NCBI RefSeq assembly: GCF_026891935.1
Contig: NZ_JAPTGC010000004.1
Location: forward strand, 62,001 to 126,000
Length of the DNA: 64,000 nucleotides
Direction: 5' to 3'
Origin: Methanocorpusculum vombati
GTDB taxonomy: Archaea > Halobacteriota > Methanomicrobia > Methanomicrobiales > Methanocorpusculaceae
Below are positions 51,844-61,720 of the stretch, in pieces. The notes under the pieces are model-generated. The model saw only the letters and a list, made by a program, of their open reading frames with translations. It was not told the DNA's origin and searched no databases. A program made the position numbers and the translations under genes. Positions within the stretch are counted from its first letter, which is position 1, and each line of letters begins with the position of its first letter.

Positions 51844-52746
51844 ATGAACATACAGAACATCACCGTAAAAAATATTCTGACAAAATCCAGTCTCCCGATC
51901 GGAGATTACTCCGTAAACCCGTATGTGGGCTGCACCCATGCCTGCAAATACTGCTATGCCTCCTTTATGAAACGCTTCACCCGCCATCCGGAACCCTGGG
52001 GAACCTTTCTGGATGTGAAATACTGGCAGGAAATCCGCAACCCGGAAAAATATGCCGGAAAACACTTATTTATCGGATCCGTCACCGACCCCTACAATCC
52101 ACAGGAAGAAGTCTACCAAAGAACACGGGAACTTCTGATACAGCTGCAGGGAAGCGGCGCAGCGATAACCATTGCCACAAAATCAGATCTGGTACTGCGG
52201 GATTTGGATCTCATCCGGACGTTCCCCCGTGCCCGCGTCTCCTGGTCGATCAATACACTGGACGAAACATTCCAAAAAGACATGGACCAAGCAGTCAGCA
52301 TCCCCCGGCGGCTGAAAGCAATGAAAACATTCTTCGAAGCAGGTATTCGTACGACCTGTTTTATCTCCCCCATCTTTCCGGGTATCACCGACATCCCCGC
52401 CATTGTCAGGAAAACCCGAGATCAGTGCAACCTGATCTGGCTGGAAAATTTAAACCTCCGCGGCAGTTACAAACAGAACATTCTCACCTATATCGCAGAA
52501 AACTATCCGGAACTTATCCCCCTCTATCACGAGATCTATCAGCTGGGCAGCCGCAGATACTGGGAAATGCTTGATGCGGAGATGCAGGAGTTTGCAAACG
52601 AACAGGGACTCCCCTACCTGCGCAACGACGACACCATCCAACGACCATTTGATGCCCCGCCGGCGCTGGTGAATTATTTTTACCATGAACAGATCAAACA
52701 GTCCGCAAAAAAGAAGGAACGAACATGCCCGAACTCCCGGAAGTAG
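51844..52746 (+). CDS. SPL-family radical SAM protein
   Basis: A 300-aa protein. VNPYVGCTHACKYCYASFM near residue 25 supplies the radical SAM cluster (CxxxCxxC), followed by the SPL-type barrel with GSVTDPYNPQEE and IATKSDLVLRDLDLI. The family is named after spore photoproduct lyase but most members are uncharacterised; a DNA or RNA repair-like role is often assumed. Its end overlaps the start of mutM by 22 bases, which suggests that the two are co-translated and both concerned with DNA lesions. The substrate is unknown. Confidence 0.83.
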   Translation: MNIQNITVKNILTKSSLPIGDYSVNPYVGCTHACKYCYASFMKRFTRHPEPWGTFLDVKYWQEIRNPEKYAGKHLFIGSVTDPYNPQEEVYQRTRELLIQLQGSGAAITIATKSDLVLRDLDLIRTFPRARVSWSINTLDETFQKDMDQAVSIPRRLKAMKTFFEAGIRTTCFISPIFPGITDIPAIVRKTRDQCNLIWLENLNLRGSYKQNILTYIAENYPELIPLYHEIYQLGSRRYWEMLDAEMQEFANEQGLPYLRNDDTIQRPFDAPPALVNYFYHEQIKQSAKKKERTCPNSRK

Positions 52747-53564
52747 AAACCGTCAGACGCATTCTGGAACCACAGCTGAAAGGACGCAGAATCTCTGATC
52801 TGACGGTGAACCGTCCGGAAATCATTGCCCATCCGACTGCGGATATCTTTACGCATGCAGTGATCGGAACCGTGATTGCACGCATGGGCAGACGGGGAAA
52901 ATATCTCTTCCTGCATCTGGACACGGGAAATACTATTCTGCTCCATCTGCGGATGACCGGGCAACTCCTGGCAACACCCGCGGACTTTCCCGCAGAAAAA
53001 CATACCCACCTGATCTTTCATCTGGATGACGGAACCGAACTCCGGTACCTTGACACCCGGCGGTTTGGGCGCTTCTGGCTGCTGCAGAAAACGGAAAAAG
53101 ACATCTGGAGCGGAATCCAAAAACTTGGTCCGGAACCCTTCGACCCGCAGATAACGCCCGCATGGCTGCGGGAAAAAATCGGCAGAAGCCGCAGACCCGT
53201 CAAGGAATGTCTGCTGGATCAGCGTACAGTTGCCGGAATTGGAAATATCTACGGGGATGAAATATTGTTTGCAGCAAAAATCTGTCCGGCACGCCCTGCA
53301 TGTTCATTGCGGGAACAGGAGTGGCAGACACTTGCCGCAGTGATTCCTGCGGTCCTGCAAAAAGCAGTTGACGACAACCGCATGACGCCGGAAGAGTATC
53401 TGGAGGGGCGGGGAAAAGAGTACCGAAACGATCCGTTTCTGCAGGTGTACGGACATGAAGGGGATTCCTGCCCGTGCTGCGGAGCGGCACTGAAACGGAT
53501 TACACTCTCCGGAAGAAGCAGTGTGTACTGCCCAAACTGCCAGCCGGAACAGCCGATACCGTAA
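52725..53564 (+). CDS. mutM: Formamidopyrimidine-DNA glycosylase
   Basis: Removes 8-oxoguanine and formamidopyrimidines from DNA and cleaves the strand by beta,delta-elimination; 279 aa. The catalytic N-terminal MPELPEVETVRR, beta-clamp LHLRMTGQL, helix-two-turn-helix KECLLDQRTVAGIGNIYGDEILF and the C-terminal zinc finger CPCCGAAL ... YCPNCQ are all present. This is the bacterial enzyme type, uncommon in archaea, so the gene was probably acquired by transfer. It overlaps the radical SAM gene upstream. The convergent gene downstream has a terminator between. Confidence 0.92.
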   Translation: MPELPEVETVRRILEPQLKGRRISDLTVNRPEIIAHPTADIFTHAVIGTVIARMGRRGKYLFLHLDTGNTILLHLRMTGQLLATPADFPAEKHTHLIFHLDDGTELRYLDTRRFGRFWLLQKTEKDIWSGIQKLGPEPFDPQITPAWLREKIGRSRRPVKECLLDQRTVAGIGNIYGDEILFAAKICPARPACSLREQEWQTLAAVIPAVLQKAVDDNRMTPEEYLEGRGKEYRNDPFLQVYGHEGDSCPCCGAALKRITLSGRSSVYCPNCQPEQPIP

Positions 53565-53576
53565 CAGAACCATTCC

Positions 53577-53611
53577 AAAAAAAAAGAAAACCGGCGGAAT
53601 ACCGCCCGCCG
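53577..53611 (-). terminator. Intrinsic-like terminator of the EctB-like gene
   Basis: On the minus strand a 6-bp stem (cggcgg/ccgccg, 53592-53597 with 53606-53611, 8-base loop) is followed by a T-rich tract broken by one C. It starts 10 bases after the aminotransferase stop. The GC stem plus T-run form a clean terminator. Confidence 0.55.
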
Positions 53612-53621
53612 CAGATAGGTA

Positions 53622-54953
53622 TTACACTACCTGATTTACCAGGCTCTGTTTTACCGGCGACATACTCATCGGAGAAACCGTCTCCGCAAGCACCTTCATC
53701 AGGATACCAAGACCCTGCACCAGCTGCTCATCCTCGATCACCAGTGGCGGCATAATCTTCACCACAGTATCCTCGCGGCCCGACAGCTCAAGGATCAGAC
53801 CCTGCTCAAAGCAGGCTTTCCGGATCTTCTGCGTCGTTCCGCAGGGGTATGACCCCATATCAATACCCCACATCAGACCGAGACCCCGGAAGGTCAGTGA
53901 CGGATCGATCAGCCGCAGACGGGATGCGAGGAACTCCTCCACAATCCTTCCCTTCCGCATCGTCTCCGCCTCCAGATCATGGGCAAGCATGTACTCAATC
54001 GCCGCCTTTCCGGCAACAAACGCCAGCTGGAATCCGCGGAACGTCCCGTTGTGCTCTCCGGGCAGGAGAACATCATACTCCGGTTTCACAAGAGCAATCG
54101 AACACGGCATCCCGATACCGCCGATAGACTTCGCCATCACCACAATATCCGGCACAATACCCGCACGCTCGAACGAGAAGAACGAACCCGTCCTGCCGCA
54201 GCCCGTCTGGATATCGTCAAGGATCAGCAGCATATCATGCTTATCGCACAGCGCCCGGGCATCCCGGAGCCACTCATTGGACAGCACATTAATACCGCCC
54301 TCTCCCTGTACCGCCTCAACAATCAGTGCCGCAGGCTTATCCACACCGCTGTGATCATCCGTCAGCAGCATATCGATATAGGCGATCGTATCAAGACCCG
54401 GCATCATACACGGATGCGGAACATGCGTCACGTTCCCGAGTGCCACACCGCAGGCATCACGGGCACTGCGTTCGGTCGTCAGGGCAAGCGACCCGAGCGA
54501 CATCCCGTGGAATGCACCCATCAGGGCAAGCACATTTGATCTGCCCTTCACCTTGCGGGCGATCTTGAGTGCAACCTCAACCGCATTCGTACCGGTAGGT
54601 CCCGGGAACAGAACCTTGTAATCATACCCCCGCGGAATCAGAACCTTGTTCTCCAGACACTCGATGAACTCGCCCTTTGCAACCGAGTACATATCCAGCC
54701 CGTGCAGAAGGCCGTCGTTCATCAGATACTCAACCACTTTTCCCTTGATATAGTCATTATTATGACCATAGTTGCAGCTTCCTGCTCCACAGAGGAAATC
54801 GATGTATTCTTTTCCATCCTGATCGATCAGTACTGATCCTTTCGCTTTCGAAAAGACTACCGGATATTTTCTGCAGTACGATCTGACGTTGCTTTCGAAT
54901 GTTTCGAATACCGTGGATTCCATTAAGACTTCATTTGTGTTTCTTAAACCCAT
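53622..54953 (-). CDS. Class III aminotransferase, diaminobutyrate-2-oxoglutarate (EctB) type
   Basis: A 443-aa PLP enzyme. FETFESNVRSYCRKYPVVF at the start, FPGPTGTNAVEVALKIARK near residue 115, ILDDIQTGCGRTGSFFSFE (PLP-binding Asp), and the PLP lysine in VMAKSIGGIGMP near residue 275 match EctB. EctB makes L-2,4-diaminobutyrate from aspartate semialdehyde for ectoine or siderophores. No ectA or ectC lies nearby, so another use is possible. ATG 54953 is chosen for its upstream ggggtgtgg; ATG 54923 is the alternative. Confidence 0.82.
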   Translation of the reverse strand: MGLRNTNEVLMESTVFETFESNVRSYCRKYPVVFSKAKGSVLIDQDGKEYIDFLCGAGSCNYGHNNDYIKGKVVEYLMNDGLLHGLDMYSVAKGEFIECLENKVLIPRGYDYKVLFPGPTGTNAVEVALKIARKVKGRSNVLALMGAFHGMSLGSLALTTERSARDACGVALGNVTHVPHPCMMPGLDTIAYIDMLLTDDHSGVDKPAALIVEAVQGEGGINVLSNEWLRDARALCDKHDMLLILDDIQTGCGRTGSFFSFERAGIVPDIVVMAKSIGGIGMPCSIALVKPEYDVLLPGEHNGTFRGFQLAFVAGKAAIEYMLAHDLEAETMRKGRIVEEFLASRLRLIDPSLTFRGLGLMWGIDMGSYPCGTTQKIRKACFEQGLILELSGREDTVVKIMPPLVIEDEQLVQGLGILMKVLAETVSPMSMSPVKQSLVNQVV

Positions 54954-55299
54954 AGACCACACCCCCACTTGACTAGGATAGTATGAATTTACAGGCAATC
55001 TTACTCTGCAGATTTCGCTGCGCCGAGATTACAGGATCATGTTGCCCCCCTCAGTTCTTAAAGCTGTCCCTCAAAAAGAATGGATCATGGCCTGCCGTAT
55101 GGACTTTCAGCGAATATCCTTGGACTTCAAAAAACCCGGCCACCCCCCCGATTCCCCATCCCTGACCCCTGGGGGGTTAAATGGTTTTCGGATGAAACAT
55201 CCTTTCGTCAGGGTCTCCGCAAACGCCCGGAACGGGACGCGCACCAGTGAGGAAATACAGAACAGGAAGAGTGAAACGGACGTTTCCCCAAAAAAGGAA
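54954..55299. other. Intergenic region between two PLP-enzyme genes
   Basis: No gene recognised. Around 55143-55185 there is a C-rich segment facing tggggggtt that could form a hairpin; it lies downstream of the decarboxylase stop (minus strand) and may be its terminator. The frames seen here are C-rich or overlap the decarboxylase and have no domain. A promoter for the EctB-like gene is expected near 54965-54985, where taggatagta is the closest TATA-like stretch. Confidence 0.4.
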
Positions 55300-56739
55300 T
55301 TATTGTTTTCCGACGGTGATCTCATCGTGGTCGTTGACCCCGATAACCTTCTCGCCTGCAGCACGGAGATCACGGATATAGCAGATGACCTCTTCCGTGA
55401 GCATTTCGCCCGGACAGACAAAAGGAATCCCCGGCGGATAGGGAATAATAGCCGAGGCACAGATTCTGCCGGCGCCTGCGACGAGAGGAATCCGTTCTTT
55501 GTCCTGGGGGACGGGGAAGAGGGAAAGTTTTGCTTCAAACACCGCACTGACCGGTTTTTTGTCGGGCTGAACCGCAGTTCGTCCGCGGCTGATCTCCCGC
55601 AGGGCGGCAAGCAGCCGTTCCATATCGGCTTTCGTGTTGCCGATACCGGTCATGCACATGAGAATGTTGCCGGTCGTAAGCTCGGCGAAGATGCCGCGGT
55701 CCATCAGCTGGTGTTCAAGCTCTGCCGCGTCCAGTCCTGCGGCACTCATGTCCAAATTGATCTTGGTGAGGTCAAGGCTGATGCTGCCTGCATCATCGAA
55801 CGGATTACCAATAACAGAAAGTCCCTGAATCGTTTTTGCTTCGCGATAGAAGAAAAGCAGAGCCTCATACCAGTTGGTCATGATCTCATTGCCGTGCCGT
55901 TTGAGAATGTCGGCATTGATGTCAAGCGACGCCATCAAAAGATACGAAGGGCTGGTTGACTGAATCATCTGGAGTTTGTCTTCGAGTACATACGAATCAA
56001 CACGGTCTGAGTTCAGGTTGAGCAGTGCGCTCTGCGTGAACGAGGCAAGGGTTTTGTGAATCGAGTTAACGGTAATGTCGGCTCCCTGCTCCTCGGCTGA
56101 CCTCGGCATCCCGGCGCAGCCGGCATCCGAGAAGAACTTGAGATGTGCCCCGTGCGCCTGATCGACGATGAGAACTTTTCCGCGGGCATGGACGACCTCG
56201 GCGATTGCCCGGATGTCTGAACAGATGCCGTAGTAGTTCGGCGACGGAAGAATGACCGCTTCAGCGTCAGGATTTTCGGCAAGGCAGCGTTCGATCTCTT
56301 CGGGCGTGATGACCCCTGAAATCCCGTACTCGTGAATCATCTCGGGATACGCATAGACCGGCTCAATTCCGGCAAGCACAAGAGCGTTGAAGATCGCCTT
56401 ATGGGAGTTTCGCGCCAGGATCAGTTTCTTTCCTTTGGGAACTGCTGCCATGATTGCCGCAATAACCCCGCCGCTCGTTCCGTTAATGAGGAGGTACGAT
56501 CGTCTGGCGCCGTAGAGGTTTGCGTACTCTTCCTGAGCGGCTTTGAGGATTCCCTCGGTCTGGAACAGATTGTCGGCTCCGGGAATCTCGGTGATGTCGC
56601 AGTCCATGATGCGGTTCAGGAATGGTTCATAGCCGAACCTCCGGTAGATTGCCGAGCCTTTGTGGCCCGGCATGTGAAAGGATACGGTATGTTTGTCTGC
56701 ATGGCGAATGAGAAAGTTCAGAATGGGAAGCGTGGTCAC
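55300..56739 (-). CDS. Orn/Lys/Arg decarboxylase-family PLP enzyme
   Basis: A 479-aa fold-type I decarboxylase. SFHMPGHKGS near the N-terminus, GADNLFQ, INGTSGGVIAAIMA, DQAHGAHLKFF and the PLP lysine in NSIHKTLASFTQSA near residue 235 mark the group. The C-terminal domain carries PYPPGIPFVCPGE. It probably decarboxylates arginine, lysine or ornithine for polyamines, but most archaea use a pyruvoyl arginine decarboxylase, so the substrate is open. GTG 56739 is preferred: gaggtaac sits just upstream and the family sequence begins there; a longer frame to 56853 would add 38 unlikely residues. It is divergent from leuA. Confidence 0.83.
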   Translation of the reverse strand: MTTLPILNFLIRHADKHTVSFHMPGHKGSAIYRRFGYEPFLNRIMDCDITEIPGADNLFQTEGILKAAQEEYANLYGARRSYLLINGTSGGVIAAIMAAVPKGKKLILARNSHKAIFNALVLAGIEPVYAYPEMIHEYGISGVITPEEIERCLAENPDAEAVILPSPNYYGICSDIRAIAEVVHARGKVLIVDQAHGAHLKFFSDAGCAGMPRSAEEQGADITVNSIHKTLASFTQSALLNLNSDRVDSYVLEDKLQMIQSTSPSYLLMASLDINADILKRHGNEIMTNWYEALLFFYREAKTIQGLSVIGNPFDDAGSISLDLTKINLDMSAAGLDAAELEHQLMDRGIFAELTTGNILMCMTGIGNTKADMERLLAALREISRGRTAVQPDKKPVSAVFEAKLSLFPVPQDKERIPLVAGAGRICASAIIPYPPGIPFVCPGEMLTEEVICYIRDLRAAGEKVIGVNDHDEITVGKQ

Positions 56740-56892
56740 GGGCGTTACCTCTGGTTGGTACACACGTTGACGCGGGAACGAGATGAGGATTGCGGTGTTG
56801 GTGAAAAAATCCAAATGAAACTTGGATACGCGATTTTTTCCCGCATTCCACATCTATAAATCTCCTCAGCCCAAAGATAGTACCTGCAAATT

Positions 56893-56916
56893 GAGACGGG
56901 AGTTTTCTTCCGTCTC
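56893..56916 (+). promoter_or_regulatory. Stem-loop just ahead of the leuA ribosome site
   Basis: Perfect 7-bp arms gagacgg (56893-56899) and ccgtctc (56910-56916) with a 10-base U-rich loop. The ribosome-binding ggtga (56918-56922) starts two bases later and ATG 56928 follows. A hairpin there could control leuA translation, or may be incidental. Confidence 0.5.
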
Positions 56917-56927
56917 CGGTGAAAAAC

Positions 56928-58490
56928 ATGACAAACGATGACTCTTTCGTGTCCTCCGGACACCAGCCGGATCGTGTCTATATCTTTGACACTACACTCC
57001 GTGACGGCGAACAATCTCCCGGCGCAACCATGACCCTACAGGAGAAGGTGCGTCTCGCCCGTCAGCTTGAGCTACTCGGCGTAGATATCATCGAAGCAGG
57101 GTTCCCTGCCGCAAGTCCGGGCGACTTTGAAGCGGTGCGTGCGGTATCGGCAACCGTCCGCAACTGTCAGATCGCAGGACTCTGCCGCTGTGTTGCCGCA
57201 GATATTGACCGGGCGTGGGAAGCACTGGCGGACGCCGCACATCCGCGGATTCATGTGTTCCTCGCAACCAGTCCCATTCATATGGAGCACAAGCTCCGCA
57301 AAACCCCGGAACAGGTTCTGGAGATGGCGGTTGCCGGCGTCCGGCACGCAGCATCCCTGACGAAGAATGTTGAGTTCTCCGCTGAGGATGCGTCGCGAAG
57401 CGAGCCTGCATTTCTGGCAAAAGTGGTGGAAGCGGTGATCGATGCGGGCGCAACCACGGTAAATATTCCCGACACGGTCGGTTACAGCCAGCCTGCCGAG
57501 TACGGTGCCCTTATCCGGTACCTCAGGGAACATGTCAGCAATATTGCAAAAGCCGTAATCTCCGTGCACTGCCATGACGATCTCGGCCTTGCGGTCGCAA
57601 ACAGCCTCGCCGCGGTTGAGGCGGGCGCCCGGCAGATAGAGTGTACCATTAACGGCATCGGCGAACGTGCCGGAAACACGGCAATGGACGAGGTGGTGAT
57701 GAACCTCAACGTCCGCCGCGACCACTATCACTGTACCTGCGGGATTGTCACCGAACAGATTTTTCCGACCGCACGCACGCTGTCTCACATCATCGGTATG
57801 CCGATTCCGGCAAACAAAGCAATTGTCGGTGCAAACGCATTCGCCCACGAGTCCGGCATTCATCAGGACGGCGTCCTTAAATGCCGCGAGACCTATGAGA
57901 TCATGGACGCGGCCACTATCGGTAAAACCGGTAACGACATGGTTCTCGGCAAACACTCAGGCCGCCATGCAATCAAGGCCAAGGTCGAAGAACTCGGTTA
58001 CAAATTAACCGACGATCAGATCACCGTCGTCTCTGATGCGGTGAAAAAACTGGCCGACATCAAAAAAGAGATCTTCGCCGAGGACGTGGAGGCAATCATC
58101 CTTGAGGAGATCTTCCGGATGCCGGACAGGTTCAAACTCAAATATCTTCAGGTCCATGCCGGTAACGGCCCGATTCCGCCGAACGCCGTCGTTATTATGG
58201 ACGTGAACGGCGAGGAAAACCGGCTGCACAACTTCGGGGTCGGCCCAATCGATGCGGTCTTCAACACGATTGGAACGATTGCCGGGTGCAAACCTGACCT
58301 CGAACAGTTTGCCGTCAACGCAATCACGGGCGGAACGGACGCCCAGGGTGAGGTGACCGTCAGACTCCGGAGAAACAGCTACTCGGCTATCGGCAGAGGA
58401 TCCGATCCGGATATTCTCGTCGCCGCAGGCAAAGCCTACGTGAACGCACTCAATCGTCTTGCAAAGAAAGTGGAGGAAAACCATGCATAG
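56928..58490 (+). CDS. leuA: 2-isopropylmalate synthase
   Basis: Condenses acetyl-CoA with 2-oxoisovalerate, the first step of leucine synthesis; 520 aa. FDTTLRDGEQSPGATMTLQEK is the family start with the metal aspartate. Other motifs are VISVHCHDDLGLAVANSLAAVEAGA near residue 215 and NAFAHESGIHQDGVLK near 300. The C-terminal LeuA dimer domain (about 390-520, including GTDAQGEVTVRLRR) is present, so leucine feedback is likely. Shorter archaeal homologues make homocitrate or citramalate, so leucine synthesis is preferred here, though not proven. ATG 56928 has ggtga before it; GTG 56919 overlaps that site. Confidence 0.9.
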   Translation: MTNDDSFVSSGHQPDRVYIFDTTLRDGEQSPGATMTLQEKVRLARQLELLGVDIIEAGFPAASPGDFEAVRAVSATVRNCQIAGLCRCVAADIDRAWEALADAAHPRIHVFLATSPIHMEHKLRKTPEQVLEMAVAGVRHAASLTKNVEFSAEDASRSEPAFLAKVVEAVIDAGATTVNIPDTVGYSQPAEYGALIRYLREHVSNIAKAVISVHCHDDLGLAVANSLAAVEAGARQIECTINGIGERAGNTAMDEVVMNLNVRRDHYHCTCGIVTEQIFPTARTLSHIIGMPIPANKAIVGANAFAHESGIHQDGVLKCRETYEIMDAATIGKTGNDMVLGKHSGRHAIKAKVEELGYKLTDDQITVVSDAVKKLADIKKEIFAEDVEAIILEEIFRMPDRFKLKYLQVHAGNGPIPPNAVVIMDVNGEENRLHNFGVGPIDAVFNTIGTIAGCKPDLEQFAVNAITGGTDAQGEVTVRLRRNSYSAIGRGSDPDILVAAGKAYVNALNRLAKKVEENHA

Positions 58491-59739
58491 AACCATCGCC
58501 GAAAAAATCCTGCAGGCACACACCGATCAGAAGATTACCGGCCCCGGCCAGATTGTCAGATGCAAACTCTCGCTGGTGCTCGCAAACGACATCACCGCTC
58601 CCTTAGCCATCAAATCGTTCCGCGAGATGGGGGCAGCGAAGGTCTTTGACAAGGATCGGGTGGTCTTTGTCTGTGACCATTTCACTCCGAACAAGGACAT
58701 TGATTCCGCCGAGCAGGTTGCGGTCACCCGCCGGTTTGCCGAGGAGATGGGGCTGACCCACTATTACGAGGGAGGCAGATGCGGTATTGAACACGCCCTC
58801 CTCCCGGAAGAGGGTCTTGTCGGTCCCTGGGATCTCGTGATCGGTGCGGACAGCCACACCTGTACCTACGGGGGACTCGGGGCGTTTTCGACCGGTATGG
58901 GTTCGACCGATATTGCCGCCGGTATGGTTCTTGGGGAGAACTGGTTTAAGGTTCCGCCGAGTATCCGTGTGAATGTCCACGGCAAGATGGGTAAGTTTGT
59001 GCAGGGCAAGGATGTTATTCTGAAACTGATCGGCACAATCGGTGTTTCCGGTGCTCTCTATAAGGCTCTGGAGTTCGGCGGGTCGGGCGTTGAGAAGATG
59101 TCAATGGAAAGCCGCCTGACGATTGCCAATATGGCAATCGAGGCGGGCGGTAAGGCAGGTCTTTTCCCGGCGGACAAAAAGACGCTGAAGTTTACCCGCA
59201 AGACGGGACGGGAGGACGAGGAGATCAAGCCCGATAAGTTTGCGGTCTATGAGTCGGAGGTGGAGATGGAGCTGAAGGGTATGGCCCCGCAGGTTGCTCT
59301 CCCGCATCTGCCGGAGAATGTGAAAGGCGTGGACGAGGTAGGCGAGATGCGAATCGATCAGGCGGTTATCGGCAGCTGTACGAACGGAAGAATCGAGGAT
59401 ATGCGGGAAGCGGCAGAGATTCTGCGGGGCAGAAAGGTGGACCGGCATGTCCGCTGCATTATTATTCCGGCAACGCCCCGTGTCTGGCGGGACTGTGTCC
59501 GCGAAGGGCTGATGCAGGTGTTCATCGATGCAGGTGCGATTATTTCGCCGCCGACCTGTGGTCCGTGTCTTGGCGGTCACATGGGGATTCTGGCAAAAGG
59601 TGAACGGGCAATTTCCACGACGAACCGGAACTTCCGGGGACGGATGGGGTCTCTTGAGTCCGAGGTTATTCTGTCGAATCCCGCGGTTGCGGCGGCGTCT
59701 GCGGTGACGGGTCTGGTTACCGACCCAAGGAGTCTGTGA
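58483..59739 (+). CDS. leuC: 3-isopropylmalate dehydratase large subunit
   Basis: Isomerises 2- to 3-isopropylmalate with LeuD, using a 4Fe-4S cluster; 418 aa, the archaeal length. The cluster cysteines are visible in [10 protein letters not shown] near residue 302 and [13 protein letters not shown] near 362-365; [23 protein letters not shown] is the substrate block. The ATG overlaps the leuA stop by 8 bases after a ggagg site. Methanogens also have paralogues for homoaconitate in coenzyme B synthesis, and the large subunits are similar; operon context favours leucine. Confidence 0.9.
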   Translation: MHRTIAEKILQAHTDQKITGPGQIVRCKLSLVLANDITAPLAIKSFREMGAAKVFDKDRVVFVCDHFTPNKDIDSAEQVAVTRRFAEEMGLTHYYEGGRCGIEHALLPEEGLVGPWDLVIGADSHTCTYGGLGAFSTGMGSTDIAAGMVLGENWFKVPPSIRVNVHGKMGKFVQGKDVILKLIGTIGVSGALYKALEFGGSGVEKMSMESRLTIANMAIEAGGKAGLFPADKKTLKFTRKTGREDEEIKPDKFAVYESEVEMELKGMAPQVALPHLPENVKGVDEVGEMRIDQAVIGSCTNGRIEDMREAAEILRGRKVDRHVRCIIIPATPRVWRDCVREGLMQVFIDAGAIISPPTCGPCLGGHMGILAKGERAISTTNRNFRGRMGSLESEVILSNPAVAAASAVTGLVTDPRSL

Positions 59740-59741
59740 AA

Positions 59742-60236
59742 ATGAAGTATAACGGCAAAGCCCATGTGGTCGGGGCAAATATTGATACGGATGCAATTAT
59801 CCCTGCACGGTTTCTGGTGACGACCAATGAGGCCGAACTTGGCAAAAACTGTATGTCGGGTCTTGCGGAGAACTGGATCTCCCGCGTTGCCCAGGGTGAT
59901 TTTCTGGTGGCAGGCGAGAACTTCGGCTGCGGGTCGTCCCGCGAACATGCTCCGGTTGCGATTAAAGGAGCGGGTATTCCGGTTGTGATCGCCCACAGTT
60001 TTGCACGAATTTTCTACCGCAATGCGTTCAATACCGGATTGATCCTGCTGGAGGTCGGCGACGATTACCAAAAGATCGCCGACGGGGAGGAGTTGACCAT
60101 CGATACGAAGAAGGGGACGATCACGACCGCCGAAGGCATCGTGATCACCTGTCCTCCGGTTCCTGCGTTTATGCAGGAGATTTTAGATGCGGGCGGGCTG
60201 GTCGGGTATGTGAAGAAGCAGATCGGGGCTGAGTAA
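59742..60236 (+). CDS. leuD: 3-isopropylmalate dehydratase small subunit
   Basis: The 164-aa swivel subunit partnering LeuC. The N-terminal [18 protein letters not shown] and [43 protein letters not shown] are conserved. The specificity loop reads ARFLVTTNE, lacking the arginine reported in homoaconitase small subunits (YLRT), which favours isopropylmalate; I recall this from the literature on methanogen homoaconitase. ATG 59742 has aaggag 8 bases upstream. It lies 2 bases after leuC and 1 base before leuB. Confidence 0.9.
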   Translation: MKYNGKAHVVGANIDTDAIIPARFLVTTNEAELGKNCMSGLAENWISRVAQGDFLVAGENFGCGSSREHAPVAIKGAGIPVVIAHSFARIFYRNAFNTGLILLEVGDDYQKIADGEELTIDTKKGTITTAEGIVITCPPVPAFMQEILDAGGLVGYVKKQIGAE

Positions 60237-60237
60237 G

Positions 60238-61317
60238 ATGGGGAGATATACGCTTGCGGTTCTTCCGGGCGATGGTATCGGTCCGGAGGTGGTTGCGGAG
60301 GCGGTGAAGGTTCTTGCGGCGGTCGGGAAAAAGTTCGGGCATACGTTTGATCTGCGGTATGCACCATTCGGGGGAGCGGCGATCGATTCGTCCGGGTCAC
60401 CGTTTCCGCCGGAGACGGAGGATACGTGCATGAATGCAGATGCAGTTCTGTTCGGTGCGGTGGGGGGTCCGAAATGGGATACGCTTGATCCGGTCATCAG
60501 GCCGGAGAAGGGGCTGCTTGCCCTGCGGAAAGCGGCGGGAGCGTTTGCAAATCTCCGGCCTGCGAAGCTGTTTCCGGAGCTTGCGGATGCCTGTTATCTG
60601 CGGCCCGATATTGTGGCAAAGGGTATTGATATCATGGTCGTTCGGGAGTTGATCGGGGATGTGTACTTCGGGGAGCCGTCGGGGATTGAGGTCCGGGACG
60701 GCGAGCGGGTGGGTTTTTCCAATATGATTTACGGGGAGTACGAGATCCGCCGCGTTGCAAGGGTGGCGTTTGAGACGGCAATGAAGCGGAACAAAAAGCT
60801 CTGTTCGGTGGATAAGGCGAATGTTCTGGCGGTGTCCCGGCTCTGGCGCGAGGTGGTGACGGAGGTGTCACGGGAGTATCCGGAGGTTGAGCTGTCATAT
60901 ATGTATGTGGATAATGCGGCGATGCAGCTTGTCCGTAATCCTGCGGCGTTTGATGTGATTGTGACGGGGAATTTGTTCGGCGATATTTTGTCGGATGAGG
61001 CTGCGGCGATTACGGGGTCTATTGGGATGCTGCCGTCCGCGTCGGTGGGAGGGCCGGATATGCCCGGTCTCTACGAGCCGGTTCACGGTTCGGCCCCGGA
61101 TATTGCGGGGCAGGATCTGGCAAATCCGGTGGCGACAATTCTGTCGGCTGCGATGCTTTTGCGGTATTCGCTGAGTCTTCCTGCGGAGGCGGACGCGGTG
61201 GAGGCGGCGGTTGCTGCGGTGCTGGCGGAGGGGTACCGGACGGGGGATATTTACCGGGACGGGATGCGGAAGGTCGGCTGTTCCGAGATGGGACAGCTGA
61301 TTGCGGATCGGGTGTGA
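60238..61317 (+). CDS. leuB: 3-isopropylmalate dehydrogenase
   Basis: Oxidatively decarboxylates 3-isopropylmalate using NAD; 359 aa. [18 protein letters not shown] begins the protein; [15 protein letters not shown] near residue 195, [34 protein letters not shown] and [14 protein letters not shown] near 280 give the metal/substrate and cofactor sites of the isocitrate/isopropylmalate dehydrogenase family. It completes the operon leuA-leuC-leuD-leuB. A related enzyme (AksF) acts in coenzyme B synthesis, so a shared role cannot be excluded. Confidence 0.91.
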   Translation: MGRYTLAVLPGDGIGPEVVAEAVKVLAAVGKKFGHTFDLRYAPFGGAAIDSSGSPFPPETEDTCMNADAVLFGAVGGPKWDTLDPVIRPEKGLLALRKAAGAFANLRPAKLFPELADACYLRPDIVAKGIDIMVVRELIGDVYFGEPSGIEVRDGERVGFSNMIYGEYEIRRVARVAFETAMKRNKKLCSVDKANVLAVSRLWREVVTEVSREYPEVELSYMYVDNAAMQLVRNPAAFDVIVTGNLFGDILSDEAAAITGSIGMLPSASVGGPDMPGLYEPVHGSAPDIAGQDLANPVATILSAAMLLRYSLSLPAEADAVEAAVAAVLAEGYRTGDIYRDGMRKVGCSEMGQLIADRV

Positions 61318-61720
61318 GTGCCACCCGTTCTTTTTTCGTATACTGTGATGAAAAAATATTTTTCTGTGGATGTGCTGCGGAATTTTTTTTCTGCCACACG
61401 GAAAAAATTTTGTGAGAAATAATTTCAGATGTCTGGCTGCGATGCAGAATCTTCGGAGGCTCCCTGTGTGAGGCGTTCGTAGATCTGTTTTGCCTCGCCG
61501 GTAAGGAAGCAGCAGAATTCGTCACTCATCAGGTTCCATGAGAACGGTGATGCACACGATCTGTTGTGATCCGAAATACGCGTGAGCTCTGTTCGTTCAA
61601 GTGCCACAAGCGCGCACAAGCGGACATGATAGCCCCAGCATCATATCTGCCCCCAACCAGAATGGGAATACTACGTATCTCATCAGGGTGTGAGAGTTTG
61701 GTATTTTTCTATTGGCAGAA
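61318..61720. other. Intergenic region after leuB
   Basis: T-runs at 61330-61337 and 61384-61391 on the plus strand can end the leu transcript. On the minus strand a short frame (61425-61529) reads MSDEFCCFLTGEAKQIYERLTQ and 12 more residues, which looks coding-like but has no recognised family and no clear ribosome site; it may be a small gene or a remnant. Nothing else was recognised before the repeated region at 61721. Confidence 0.4.

Noticed and set aside
55039-55959. Plus-strand frame of about 306 codons
   Set aside because: Most of it is antisense to the Orn/Lys/Arg decarboxylase-family gene. The non-overlapping part has no ribosome site or domain.
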